This document shows, one piece after another, positions 26,448-35,266 of a stretch of DNA of 64,000 nucleotides. The translations under genes were made by a program, and so were the position numbers. Position 1 is the stretch's first letter. The number at the start of each line of letters is the position of its first letter. The stretch is taken from NCBI RefSeq assembly GCF_018334155.1, contig NZ_JAGXTP010000001.1, forward strand, positions 434,001 through 498,000, written 5' to 3'. This DNA comes from Devosia litorisediminis (GTDB lineage Bacteria; Pseudomonadota; Alphaproteobacteria; Rhizobiales; Devosiaceae). A model generated the notes under the pieces. The model saw only the letters and a program-made list of their open reading frames with translations. It made no database searches and was not told where the DNA came from.

Positions 26448-28118
26448 TTAGGCGGCAATTTCGAATGCGGCGCGGACGAGCCGGGCCGTATATTCGGTTT
26501 GGGGGGTGGTCAAGACGTCGGCCACCGGCCCCTGTTCGACGATCTGGCCATTCTGCATCACCATGACGCGGTGGCAGAGGGCGCGAACGACTTTGAGGTC
26601 GTGGCTGATGAAGAGGTAGCTGAGGCCTTTTTCGTCCTGCAGCTTGCGCAGCAGATCGATGATCTGGGCCTGAACCGACAGATCAAGCGCTGAGGTGGGT
26701 TCATCGAGCAGGATGAATTCGGGCTCCAGCGCAATGGCCCGGGCAATGGCGATACGCTGGCGCTGGCCGCCGGAAAACTCATGCGGGAAGCGGTTCAGGA
26801 TGGTGTCGGGCATGCCCGCATCGACCAGGGCCTGGCGCACGCGGTCGACCCGTTCGCGGGTATTGGCGCCGATGTGATTGACGATCAGCCCTTCCTCGAT
26901 GATCTGGCGGATCGACATGCGCGGGTTCAGGCTGGCGAAAGGGTCCTGGAACACGATCTGCATGCGGCTGCGCAGCGGGCGCATGCCATTGCGGTCCTTG
27001 TCGTGAATGGGCTCGCCATCAAAGAAGATCTGCCCGCCCTGATTGCCGATCAGCCGGATCAGCGCCTGGCCGAAGGTGGTCTTGCCCGATCCGCTTTCAC
27101 CGACAATGCCCAGGGTTTCGTGGCGCATCAGGGTGATGTCGAGATTGTCGACGGCCTTGAGCTCGAAGAAGTCGGGCTTGAAGAAGCCGCCGCGCTTGAG
27201 CGTGAAGCTGACCTTGACGTTCTTGCCTTCGAGCACCGTTTCGTGGGCACCTTCGACCAGCGGCAGGGCCGTGCCCTTGGGCTCGGATGCCAGCAAATGC
27301 CGGGTATAGGCATGCTGGGGATTGGCAAACAGCGCCTCGGTGGCATTGTGCTCCTGCACCCGGCCATTCTGCATCACATAGACGTAGTCGGAAAACTGGC
27401 GAACAATGGTCAGGTCATGGGTGATCAGGATCACCGCCATGCCGTATTTGTCCTTGAGCCCGTCGATCAGGTGCAGGATCTGGGCCTGCACGGTGACGTC
27501 GAGCGCGGTGGTGGGTTCGTCGGCAATCAGCACATCGGGGCGATTGGCCAGGGCCATGGCGATCATGACGCGCTGGCGCTGCCCGCCCGAGAGCTGGTGC
27601 GGATAATTGTTCAGGCGTGCCTTGGGTTCGGGGATCTGCACTTCCTCGAGCAGGGCCTCGGCCTTTTTCATGGCGTCGGCACGGCTCATGCGGTTGTGCA
27701 GATGGATGATCTCGCACAGCTGCTGGCCGATGGTATAGACCGGGTTGAGCGAGCTCATGGGCTCCTGGAAGATCATCGCCAGATCATTGCCGCGCAGCTT
27801 GCGCATGCCGCGATCGTCCATGGTCACGATGTTCTTGCCCGACAGGGTGATCTGGGTCTCGGGCAGGATCGTGGCGCGCTTGGTCAGCAGCTTCATCAGC
27901 GTGCGGGCGGTGACGGATTTGCCCGAGCCGCTCTCGCCGACCAGCGCGATGGTCTCGCCCTTGTGCAGCTGGAAGGAAACGTCGCGCACGGCGTTGACGG
28001 TGCCGCCCTCGACCTTGAAATTGACGCCGATATTGCGGGCATCCAAAATCAGTTCGCGGCCGTGGTCACCCAGATCGTGGCGTTCATCGGCAACAGGCGT
28101 GAAGTGGTTTTCGCTCAT
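26448..28118 (-). CDS. agpD: Fused double ATPase of alpha-galactoside ABC importer
   Basis: A 556-residue protein with two complete ABC ATPase domains of the oligopeptide (Dpp/Opp/Gsi) type. First half: Walker A GESGSGKSVT (61-70), LSGGQRQRV, VLIADEPTTALDV. Second half: Walker A GESGSGKTTF, FSGGQRQRIAI, FILLDEPTSALD, and His switches. Start is ATG 28118; the preceding residues overlap the permease gene. It powers the two adjacent permeases. The symbol is by analogy with the Sinorhizobium agp operon and is less sure than the function. Confidence 0.9.
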   Translation of the reverse strand: MSENHFTPVADERHDLGDHGRELILDARNIGVNFKVEGGTVNAVRDVSFQLHKGETIALVGESGSGKSVTARTLMKLLTKRATILPETQITLSGKNIVTMDDRGMRKLRGNDLAMIFQEPMSSLNPVYTIGQQLCEIIHLHNRMSRADAMKKAEALLEEVQIPEPKARLNNYPHQLSGGQRQRVMIAMALANRPDVLIADEPTTALDVTVQAQILHLIDGLKDKYGMAVILITHDLTIVRQFSDYVYVMQNGRVQEHNATEALFANPQHAYTRHLLASEPKGTALPLVEGAHETVLEGKNVKVSFTLKRGGFFKPDFFELKAVDNLDITLMRHETLGIVGESGSGKTTFGQALIRLIGNQGGQIFFDGEPIHDKDRNGMRPLRSRMQIVFQDPFASLNPRMSIRQIIEEGLIVNHIGANTRERVDRVRQALVDAGMPDTILNRFPHEFSGGQRQRIAIARAIALEPEFILLDEPTSALDLSVQAQIIDLLRKLQDEKGLSYLFISHDLKVVRALCHRVMVMQNGQIVEQGPVADVLTTPQTEYTARLVRAAFEIAA

Positions 28119-28129
28119 GAGCCTGCTCC

Positions 28130-29320
28130 TCAATAGGGGTCGATGGCGTCGCGCAGACCGTCGCCCAGCGCATTGAATGCGAAGACGGTGATCAGCACGA
28201 AGATGACGGGGCTCAGGATCCAGGGGTAGGAACCGATGACCGAGAAGGTGCCGGTATCCTGCAGCATCAGGCCCCATGAGATCAGCGGGGGTTTGACTGC
28301 AAAGCCCAGGAAACCCAGGAAGCTCTCAAGCAGCACCACGGTGGGCACCGCCAGGGTGATCGAGACGATGATGTGGCTGAGCACGTTGGGCAGGATGTGG
28401 CGGGTGATGATGCGGCTATCGGTGGCGCCCACGGCGATCGCCGCGCGAACATAATCGATGCGTGCCAGCGACAGGGTCTTGCTGCGCACTTCGCGGCTCA
28501 GCTGCGCCCAGCCCAGCACCGCCATGACAAAGATCACGAAGGTGAGGAACACGTTGGAGGGTGCAGTCACCGGGATCAGTGAGGTCAGGGCGAGATAGAG
28601 CGGCAATTGGGGGAAAGCGAGGACGAACTCGACGAAGCGCTGCACCCAGTTGTCGAGCCTGCCGCCAATATAGCCCGAGGTGATGCCCACCAGGGTGCCC
28701 ACAATGGTGGTGATGGTGACCACGGCCAGAGCGATCATCAGCGAGATACGCGAACCGATTATGCCGCGCGAGAGGATGTCGCGCCCAAACTTGTCGGTGC
28801 CCAGCAGCTGGATTGGGCGTCCATCGGTGGAGCCGAAGAAGTGGATATTGGCCGGAATGAACCAGAGCAATCTGTACTCGTGACCGGTGACGAAGAAACC
28901 GGTCGGGGTCGGATTGTCCTTTTCCAGACCCGTCAGGGGCTGGAAGGTGATGGGGTCGAATTCGCCGGTATCGCCGATCGGATAAACCCATGGGACCAGG
29001 CTGAAATTGCCATCCGGGTCCTCAAAGGCAACGACGTCGGGCTGGGCAAAGGGAAGGTTGGGCTCCTTGGGGTCCATGGGCGCAAAGAAGTCGGCGAACA
29101 CCGAGACCACCAGCAGGGTGATGACCAGCACCAAACCGATCATGCCCATGGTGGAGCGGCGGAAACGGCGCCAGACCAGCGTGGCATAGCCTTCGCTGCC
29201 CGCACCGAAGCGGGTGAGCACAGGTGGCTGTTCGATGGCTTCATCGGCGCCGGTTGGCATGGGGCCGCCGCCGGCGTCAGGTGGCAATGGAATGGAAGAG
29301 CGGGTTTCAGTCTTGGTCAT
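28130..29320 (-). CDS. agpC: ABC importer permease, DppC type
   Basis: A 396-residue inner-membrane permease, longer than the usual ~300 because of a 40-residue cytoplasmic N-terminus and a ~110-residue periplasmic loop after the first helix (GMIGLVLVITLLVVSVFADF). The EAA-type loop (YVRAAIAVGATDSRIITRHI) that contacts the ATPase is intact, and the end (VFAFNALGDGLRDAIDPY) is typical of DppC/OppC. It pairs with the DppB-type permease upstream, overlapping its stop by 4 bases. Substrate here is inferred to be alpha-galactosides. Confidence 0.92.
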   Translation of the reverse strand: MTKTETRSSIPLPPDAGGGPMPTGADEAIEQPPVLTRFGAGSEGYATLVWRRFRRSTMGMIGLVLVITLLVVSVFADFFAPMDPKEPNLPFAQPDVVAFEDPDGNFSLVPWVYPIGDTGEFDPITFQPLTGLEKDNPTPTGFFVTGHEYRLLWFIPANIHFFGSTDGRPIQLLGTDKFGRDILSRGIIGSRISLMIALAVVTITTIVGTLVGITSGYIGGRLDNWVQRFVEFVLAFPQLPLYLALTSLIPVTAPSNVFLTFVIFVMAVLGWAQLSREVRSKTLSLARIDYVRAAIAVGATDSRIITRHILPNVLSHIIVSITLAVPTVVLLESFLGFLGFAVKPPLISWGLMLQDTGTFSVIGSYPWILSPVIFVLITVFAFNALGDGLRDAIDPY

Positions 29321-30327
29321 TCTGCTGCTCCCCCCAGGCGAACGCGCGGATCAAGGGCGACCAGCAGGATATCGGAAATGATATTGCCGATGATCAGGGT
29401 GACGGCCAGCACCAGCATGAAGGTGGCTGTGACGAACACGTCGCCCACGCCCATGGATCCGACAATGGCGGGGCCCACAGTGGCCAGACCGAAGACGATG
29501 GCCACTTCGATTTCGCCGGTGAGCATGTAGGGCAGTACCACGCCCTGATAGGCGACCAGCGGGTGCAGGGCATTGGGCACGGCGTGCTTCATGATCACTG
29601 CGGATTCAGGCAGACCCTTGGCGCGGGCGGTCTCGACATACTGGCTGTTGAGCACGTCGAGCAGATTGGCCCGCATGACGCGCATATTGTAGGCCAGCCC
29701 GCCAAAGGTGGCGATGAAGATCACCGGCCAGATGTGCTGCAGCAGATTGACGAACTTGTCCCAGCTCCAGGGCGCGCCGCCATATTTGGCCGAGAAGAAC
29801 ATGCCGACTTCCGAAACATTGAGCCGGAAGACGAGGAAATACAGAATGATGATGGCCAGCAGGAAGCGGGGGATGGTCATGCCCAGAAAGGAGATGATGC
29901 CCAGCCCGGTATCGACCCAGCTATACTGGCGGGTGGCGGCGATGATGCCCAGGCCGATGCCGAGCACCGAGGCCAGGATATGGCAGGTCAGCGCCAGCAT
30001 GATGGTGGCGGGCAGCCGCTCGGCGACCACGTTGCCCACAGGCTTGTTGTAGTACAGCGAGTGACCGAAATCGAAGCGGGTGACGATGCCGGTGATCCAG
30101 CGGAAATACTGCACGACGAGCGGATCGTTGAGCCCATTGGCCTCGCGATAGATCTCGGCCTGGGCCTCAGCCAGATCAGGCTGCACGCCGCCCTGATTGA
30201 TCAGCATGGAGCGGATATAGTCCGCATAGTCGCCCGGAGGCGCCTGGATGATGGCGAAGGTCACCACGCTGAGCAGGATCAGCAGGGGGATCGCGCCCAG
30301 AATTCGCATGGAAAGAAATCGGATCAT
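29317..30327 (-). CDS. agpB: ABC importer permease, DppB type
   Basis: A 336-residue permease with the DppB/OppB N-terminus (FLSMRILGAIPLLILLSVVT), six membrane helices, and the EAA loop YVETARAKGLPESAVIMKHA. The end ISDILLVALDPRVRLG is typical of the family. It is separated from the binding-protein gene by 71 bases holding a perfect hairpin and is coupled to the DppC-type permease. Confidence 0.92.
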   Translation of the reverse strand: MIRFLSMRILGAIPLLILLSVVTFAIIQAPPGDYADYIRSMLINQGGVQPDLAEAQAEIYREANGLNDPLVVQYFRWITGIVTRFDFGHSLYYNKPVGNVVAERLPATIMLALTCHILASVLGIGLGIIAATRQYSWVDTGLGIISFLGMTIPRFLLAIIILYFLVFRLNVSEVGMFFSAKYGGAPWSWDKFVNLLQHIWPVIFIATFGGLAYNMRVMRANLLDVLNSQYVETARAKGLPESAVIMKHAVPNALHPLVAYQGVVLPYMLTGEIEVAIVFGLATVGPAIVGSMGVGDVFVTATFMLVLAVTLIIGNIISDILLVALDPRVRLGGAAE

Positions 30328-30350
30328 GGCCGCAAGCCTTTATCGAGGGA

Positions 30351-30374
30351 GGCAGGGGGACGGGTCCCCCTGCC
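30351..30374 (-). repeat. Perfect 11-bp hairpin between agpA and agpB
   Basis: GGCAGGGGGAC, two-base spacer GG, GTCCCCCTGCC. There is no T-run after it in the minus direction, so it is unlikely to terminate fully; it fits an mRNA-stabilising or partial-attenuation hairpin that keeps binding-protein mRNA abundant over the permeases, as known in malE-malF. Confidence 0.6.
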
Positions 30375-30398
30375 GGAGTTCAATGCACGAAGAATGGA

Positions 30399-32468
30399 CT
30401 ACATCGCGCCGTCCGAACCGGGCGCGCCCGGCAGGGTCTCAGGATGCAGCTCGTGATCGCCCTGCTTGTCCTCAGGCACATACACACGCTCGCGGATGAT
30501 GTTGTCTTCGGCCCAGTTGAACATGAAGATCGGGGCACCTGCCGGGATATTGGCAAAGCGCTTGTTGATGATCAGGGCGCCTGGGTATTGGGTCAGACCC
30601 ACCGTGTAGACATTCTCGGTGTACAGCTTCTGGTAGGTCTTCATCAGCTCGGCGCGTTCGGCGGCGTCGGAGGTGTTGATGAAGGCATTGACCGTATCGA
30701 CCAGCTCGGCCTCGAAGGGCAGCAGATCAACCGAGCCATCGGTTCCGGCGCGGTGGAAGTAGCTGGTGCGCGGACCGGTTGGGGCGAGTGCTGCGGTACC
30801 CTGCACCACCGAGACCAGTTCACTGCCCTGACGGCGCACGTGCCAGTCGAACTGACCGGATTCCTGCATGTCGTCACGGGCGGTGCCCTGCTGGAAGTTG
30901 GCAATCACACGCAGACCAAGCGGCTCCATCATGGCGATGACGCCTTCAGCGAGGCTGGTGTCAGTGCCATAATCGGTGTTGGCCAGCAGCGTGATTTCCA
31001 CGTCATCCCCACCTTCGGGGAAGTTGCGGATGCCATTGCCGTCCGTATCGGTCAGGCCCAGGCCGTCGAGCAGTTCGCCGGCAGCTTCGAGATTGTACGG
31101 ATAGTAGGTGGTGGACGCCTTGTCGTAATAGGCGGTACCGGCATAGAGGCCGCCGGGATAGATGGCGGTGAACGGACCACGCACCAGGGAGTCGCCCAGA
31201 CGCTGACGATCAACGGCGATCGAGATTGCCTTGCGGAAATCGAGATTGCGGTTGAGTTCGCGCACGGACTGAGCGCGGTCATCGGGTTCGCCCCAGCCAT
31301 TGGCTGACAGGTTCATCTCAAGTGTGTAGCCGATGGTGCGGGCACCAAACTGCAGGCGGGCTGGTGCGGTGTCTTCAGCAGAGCGCTTGAGGGCTTCCAC
31401 GAAGCTTTCAGCCTGTTCGAGGTTGGAGAAATCGCCCGAACCGGCCACGGCCTGAACGTCACGATCGGCCCATGTCGACAGGCGATAGTGCATTTCGTTG
31501 AGGTAAGGCAGCTGATTGCCGGCCTCGTCGACCTTCCAGTAATAGGGGTTGCGGCGCATCACCACGATATCGTCGGGGCGGTACTCAACCGGCACCCAGG
31601 CACCCATCACCGGAATGTTCATATATTCGGGCGGGAAGGCGTTCTTGTACTGCTCATAGGTGTTGTCGGAATAATTCGGATGCTCTGGCCGCAGGATATG
31701 GGCCGGGCCGGGGCAGAACGTGCCATAGGCCATGGCGTACAGGTACTGCTCCGGGCGGGATTCCTGGAATGTCCACTTGATGGTGTAGTCATCTACCGCT
31801 TCGAGCGTGGTGCCGGGACCAAAGGTTTCCGGCGTTGCGCCATTGAGCGGGGAGACGTTGGAATCGAGCACATTGTCGTTCCAGTAGAACATCACGTCGT
31901 CAGAGGTGAAGGGCTCGCCATCCGACCATTTTGCGCCTTCGATCAGGTGCATGGTCAGCTCATGGCCGTCTTCGGACCATTCCCAGCTCTTGGCCAGATT
32001 GGGCAGTGGCGACAGTTCGTCCGCCTTGACCTCAAACAGCGGACCAGTGCGGGTCAGACACTCTGACATGCCGATATCAATGCCGCCCCAGCCCTGGGAC
32101 TGACCACCGATATAGTTCCAGCCTTCAGGCCGCCCGCCAATGACATGGCGCATGGTGTCGCCGTAAACGCCCGTGCCGTCGGGCATGTTGGCGGTCTTGT
32201 AGACCATGGGCTCCTTGGGCAGGCGCTCGGCGACGGGCGGCAGGGTGCCGGCATCGACATATTTCGAGGTGACCCAGGCAGGCTCGTGATATTCGGGCAG
32301 CGCCTTGTATTCGAGAATGTCAGAAATGCTGACGAAGACCGGTTCGCTCTGTGCTGCGAATGCCGGGGGATCGGGCAGTTCGCCCGTCAGGTCCTGGGCC
32401 TGTACCGCCATCAGCGAGACGCCCAGCATCAGTCCAGCCCCACCAAGGGCCATTGCATGTTTTCTCAT
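30399..32468 (-). CDS. agpA: Alpha-galactoside periplasmic binding protein (SBP family 5)
   Basis: A 689-residue binding protein from ATG 32468 with GGAGG five bases upstream. The signal peptide (MRKHAMALGGAGLMLGVSLM, cut after VQAQ) leads into an SBP_bac_5 domain (SWEWSEDGHELTMHLIEGAK, WSDGEPFTSDDVMFYWND, DFRKAISIAVDRQRLGDSLV). Although related to oligopeptide-binding proteins, its large size and the linked melA match AgpA of Sinorhizobium meliloti, which binds melibiose and raffinose. It heads the operon and is divergent from an AraC regulator. Confidence 0.9.
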   Translation of the reverse strand: MRKHAMALGGAGLMLGVSLMAVQAQDLTGELPDPPAFAAQSEPVFVSISDILEYKALPEYHEPAWVTSKYVDAGTLPPVAERLPKEPMVYKTANMPDGTGVYGDTMRHVIGGRPEGWNYIGGQSQGWGGIDIGMSECLTRTGPLFEVKADELSPLPNLAKSWEWSEDGHELTMHLIEGAKWSDGEPFTSDDVMFYWNDNVLDSNVSPLNGATPETFGPGTTLEAVDDYTIKWTFQESRPEQYLYAMAYGTFCPGPAHILRPEHPNYSDNTYEQYKNAFPPEYMNIPVMGAWVPVEYRPDDIVVMRRNPYYWKVDEAGNQLPYLNEMHYRLSTWADRDVQAVAGSGDFSNLEQAESFVEALKRSAEDTAPARLQFGARTIGYTLEMNLSANGWGEPDDRAQSVRELNRNLDFRKAISIAVDRQRLGDSLVRGPFTAIYPGGLYAGTAYYDKASTTYYPYNLEAAGELLDGLGLTDTDGNGIRNFPEGGDDVEITLLANTDYGTDTSLAEGVIAMMEPLGLRVIANFQQGTARDDMQESGQFDWHVRRQGSELVSVVQGTAALAPTGPRTSYFHRAGTDGSVDLLPFEAELVDTVNAFINTSDAAERAELMKTYQKLYTENVYTVGLTQYPGALIINKRFANIPAGAPIFMFNWAEDNIIRERVYVPEDKQGDHELHPETLPGAPGSDGAM

Positions 32469-32577
32469 AAGACCTCCTACGGCAGGGGGCTGGCATTGAT
32501 TGCCGGCGCCGGACGCTCCCTTCCGACTTCTTCCTCTGCTCGGCCAAAAGCGTACGCCTTGCCAGATGTGAAGCAAT

Positions 32578-32602
32578 CCGGAATGATAGAGACTTATTCC
32601 GG
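32578..32602. promoter_or_regulatory. Inverted repeat in the agpA/AraC divergent promoter
   Basis: CCGGAAT-N11-ATTCCGG, perfect 7-bp arms, 25 bases in all. It lies about 110 bases before agpA and 26 bases before the AraC start at 32628. The arms are about two helical turns apart, as expected for a dimeric regulator. Likely operator for the AraC protein or a global sugar regulator. Confidence 0.5.
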
Positions 32603-32627
32603 TTTCCTAAGAAGTGCGCTGATAAGT

Positions 32628-33551
32628 ATGACTGTTGATATTGCCGTACGTACGCCAAATCCGCGTGAGCGCGCGCCGCGACCGACCCCGCGTCCGGATC
32701 GCAGCTTCTACGCCTCGGGCAAAGCGTTCGGGCGGTTTGGCATCCGTTCATTTCCCCCGCAGATCATGCCCTATGCCCATACCCACGGGCATATCGAGTT
32801 CAACTGGCTGACCCAGGGCAGCATGGATTATGTGTTCGATGGCGGGGCAGTTTCGGTGCAGGCGGGGCGGCTGGTGGCCTTCTGGGCCGGCATTCCCCAT
32901 CAGACCATCGGCCTGAGCCCGGATAGCGCGGAAGGTCGTCAGCTCAATATCTACCTGCCCATGGATGCTTTTCTGGAGATGCCGCAGCTGGGCCGGCTGA
33001 CGGAAACCCTGATGGGCGGTGGGGTCATTCAGCTCAATCCCGATTGCATTGGCCTGGAAACGCTGGACCGCTGGCATCAGGACTATCGTAGCGGCAATGC
33101 CTTGCGGACCGAGATCGTGCGGGCCGAGATCGGTACCATGTTCCGTCGGGCCGCCATCACCGGCTGGGACACGCTGCTGCCGGCATGGGTGGAGGGGGCT
33201 GGGTCGCGCACCCGCACCGGGTCACCCGTGCGCTATGTGGTGCGCATGGTGCGCCATATCGTGGAGAACATCACCGATCCGCTCAGCGCTGACAGTATTG
33301 CCAAGGTGGTGGGGCTGCACCCCAATTACGCCATCAACCTGTTCACCAAGGTGATGCATATCTCGGTGCAGAAATTCGTCATCCGCATGCGCCTGATCCG
33401 CGCCCGTAGCCTGCTGTTCGACGGCAGCCTGTCGATCGCCAATGTCGCCTTCCAGTCGGGCTTTGTGAGCCAGACCCAGTTCTACGAACACTTCCGCAAG
33501 GCCTATGGCATGACCCCAAGCCAGATGCGCAAGGATACCATTGAGGGCTAG
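32628..33551 (+). CDS. agpT: AraC family regulator of the alpha-galactoside operon
   Basis: A 307-residue MelR/AgpT-like regulator. ATG 32628 is preferred; an earlier in-frame ATG at 32583 lies within the inverted repeat, and the very long upstream frame covers agpA. The N-terminal cupin domain (YAHTHGHIEFNWLTQGSMDY, LVAFWAGIPHQTIGLSPD) binds sugar. The C-terminal helix-turn-helix pair is DSIAKVVGLHPNYAINLFTK and IANVAFQSGFVSQTQFYEHF. S. meliloti AgpT, in the same position, activates agpA and melA with alpha-galactosides. It ends on a CTAG shared with the next gene. Confidence 0.88.
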   Translation: MTVDIAVRTPNPRERAPRPTPRPDRSFYASGKAFGRFGIRSFPPQIMPYAHTHGHIEFNWLTQGSMDYVFDGGAVSVQAGRLVAFWAGIPHQTIGLSPDSAEGRQLNIYLPMDAFLEMPQLGRLTETLMGGGVIQLNPDCIGLETLDRWHQDYRSGNALRTEIVRAEIGTMFRRAAITGWDTLLPAWVEGAGSRTRTGSPVRYVVRMVRHIVENITDPLSADSIAKVVGLHPNYAINLFTKVMHISVQKFVIRMRLIRARSLLFDGSLSIANVAFQSGFVSQTQFYEHFRKAYGMTPSQMRKDTIEG

Positions 33552-33988
33552 TGCGGCGTCAGGACGTAGCGGTGGGTGGCGTATTCTTCGGTGAGCTTCT
33601 CAAAACCCAGATGCACATAGAAGGCAAAGGCTGCCTCGGGCGCATTGGTGTTGAGATAGTCGAAATTGCGGGCCGCATCGTGCTGGATCGCGGCAATCAG
33701 GCGCTGCCCGATGCCCTGCTTGCGATGATCCTCGGCAACATAGAGATAGCGGACGCGGCCAGCGCGCAGATGGGGATCGTAGGGATCCACATTGCGCCCG
33801 CAGGTTCCCACCAGCGTGTCGCCGTCCCAGGCCCCCAGCATGATCTCGCCGGGGCGCGCAAAGACATTGGCGCCGGAGCGCCAATTCTCCTGGAAGTGGA
33901 CCAGCATGAGATGCCCGCCCGCTTTGCTTTCAGCCAGAAGCCGACTGAAACCAGCCGCGTCAGGCGCGACTGGCGCGAGCGTGAACAC
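33548..33988 (-). CDS. GNAT family N-acetyltransferase
   Basis: A 146-residue single-domain GNAT protein: GEIMLGAWDGDTLVGTCGRN for the central strands, RVRYLYVAEDHRKQGIGQRL as the acetyl-CoA loop (R-x-x-G-I-G), and AFAFYVHLGFEKLTEEYATH at the end. Acceptor unknown. It begins 2 bases after the ychF stop and probably shares its transcript. Confidence 0.9.
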   Translation of the reverse strand: MFTLAPVAPDAAGFSRLLAESKAGGHLMLVHFQENWRSGANVFARPGEIMLGAWDGDTLVGTCGRNVDPYDPHLRAGRVRYLYVAEDHRKQGIGQRLIAAIQHDAARNFDYLNTNAPEAAFAFYVHLGFEKLTEEYATHRYVLTPH

Positions 33989-33990
33989 CG

Positions 33991-35088
33991 TTAGGTATTG
34001 AACTTGAACAGCATGACGTCGCCATCCTTGACGACGTATTCCTTGCCTTCATCGCGGGCCTTGCCCGCTTCCTTGGCCGGGACTTCACCCCCCAGGGTGA
34101 CGAAGTCGTCAAAGGCGATGGTCTGGGCACGGATAAAGCCGCGTTCAAAATCGGAGTGGATGACGCCGGCAGCGGCCGGAGCCTTGTCGCCCTTGTGGAT
34201 GGTCCAGGCGCGTGATTCCTTGGGGCCGACCGTGAAATAGGTCTGCAGGCCGAGCAGGTCGTAGGCTTCGCGGATCAGGCGGTTGAGGCCAGCCTCATCC
34301 AGTCCCAGCGATTCGAGATATTCAGCGCCTTCCTCGTCGGGCAGCTGGGCGAGCTGGGATTCGATCTCGGCGGAGATCACCACCACACCGGCGTCGTGCG
34401 CCTTGGCGTAGTCCTCGACCAGCTTGCTCATCGCATTGCCGCTGGCGGCCGAGCCTTCGTCGACATTGCAGACATAAAGCGCGGGCTTTGATGTCAGCAG
34501 CTGCAGTTCCTGGAAGGCCTTTTCTTCCTCGGCATCGCGCTTGACGAAGCGGGCGGACTTGCCGTCGCGCAGCAGGGCCAGCGAGCGGTCGACCAGCTCA
34601 AGGGTGATCTTGGCATCCTTGTCGCCCTGCTTGGCCTTCTTTTCGAGGCCATTGCGGCGCTTTTCGAGGCTTTCCAGATCCGCCAGCATCAGCTCGGTCT
34701 CGACCACTTCGGCGTCCGCGAGCGGGTCGACCTTGTTGGAGACGTGGATGACATTGCCGTCTTCAAAGCAGCGCAGCACATAGGCGATGGCGTCGCATTC
34801 GCGGATATTGGCGAGGAACTGGTTGCCCAGGCCTTCGCCCTGGCTGGCACCCTTCACCAGACCGGCGATGTCGACAAAGCTCATGCGGGCGGGCAGGACG
34901 TTGATCGACTTGCCGATCTCGGCGAGCTTGTAGAGCCGCGGATCGGGCACCGAGACTTCGCCCACATTGGGTTCAATGGTGCAGAACGGGAAATTGGCGG
35001 CCTGGGCGGCAGCGGTGCGCGTGAGCGCATTGAAGAGGGTCGACTTGCCGACGTTCGGCAGACCGACGATGCCCATCTTGAAACCCAT
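33991..35088 (-). CDS. ychF: Redox-regulated ATPase YchF (OLA1)
   Basis: A 365-residue Obg-related P-loop protein: G1 [14 protein letters not shown] at 8-21, G2/G3 [14 protein letters not shown] and [16 protein letters not shown], a coiled-coil insert (about 130-200) and a TGS domain (ETYF-type region [16 protein letters not shown]). YchF binds ATP rather than GTP, associates with ribosomes and represses the oxidative stress response. Length is standard. A GNAT gene follows in the same operon. Confidence 0.96.
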   Translation of the reverse strand: MGFKMGIVGLPNVGKSTLFNALTRTAAAQAANFPFCTIEPNVGEVSVPDPRLYKLAEIGKSINVLPARMSFVDIAGLVKGASQGEGLGNQFLANIRECDAIAYVLRCFEDGNVIHVSNKVDPLADAEVVETELMLADLESLEKRRNGLEKKAKQGDKDAKITLELVDRSLALLRDGKSARFVKRDAEEEKAFQELQLLTSKPALYVCNVDEGSAASGNAMSKLVEDYAKAHDAGVVVISAEIESQLAQLPDEEGAEYLESLGLDEAGLNRLIREAYDLLGLQTYFTVGPKESRAWTIHKGDKAPAAAGVIHSDFERGFIRAQTIAFDDFVTLGGEVPAKEAGKARDEGKEYVVKDGDVMLFKFNT

Positions 35089-35266
35089 GGGGAAAGCTCC
35101 GGAATTTGTTAGCCTTCACTTCGTTCGGATGGGCAAAGATGTCAATGCATAGCGGCGTGCCGCTATTGGGCGCTGATGGGCCAAGACCGCTTGTCGGATC
35201 GGCCAATGCGCCCTATTAACGCTAACATTCTAGTTCTTCCCACCACACTATCGTCGGAGGTGCCGC

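Noticed and set aside
26781..28136. 451-codon plus-strand frame opposite the ABC ATPase
   Set aside because: Antisense shadow of a double ATPase with both Walker motifs intact.
32145..32627. N-terminal extension of the AraC regulator frame
   Set aside because: It runs antisense through agpA and its promoter; conserved protein begins at about 32628.
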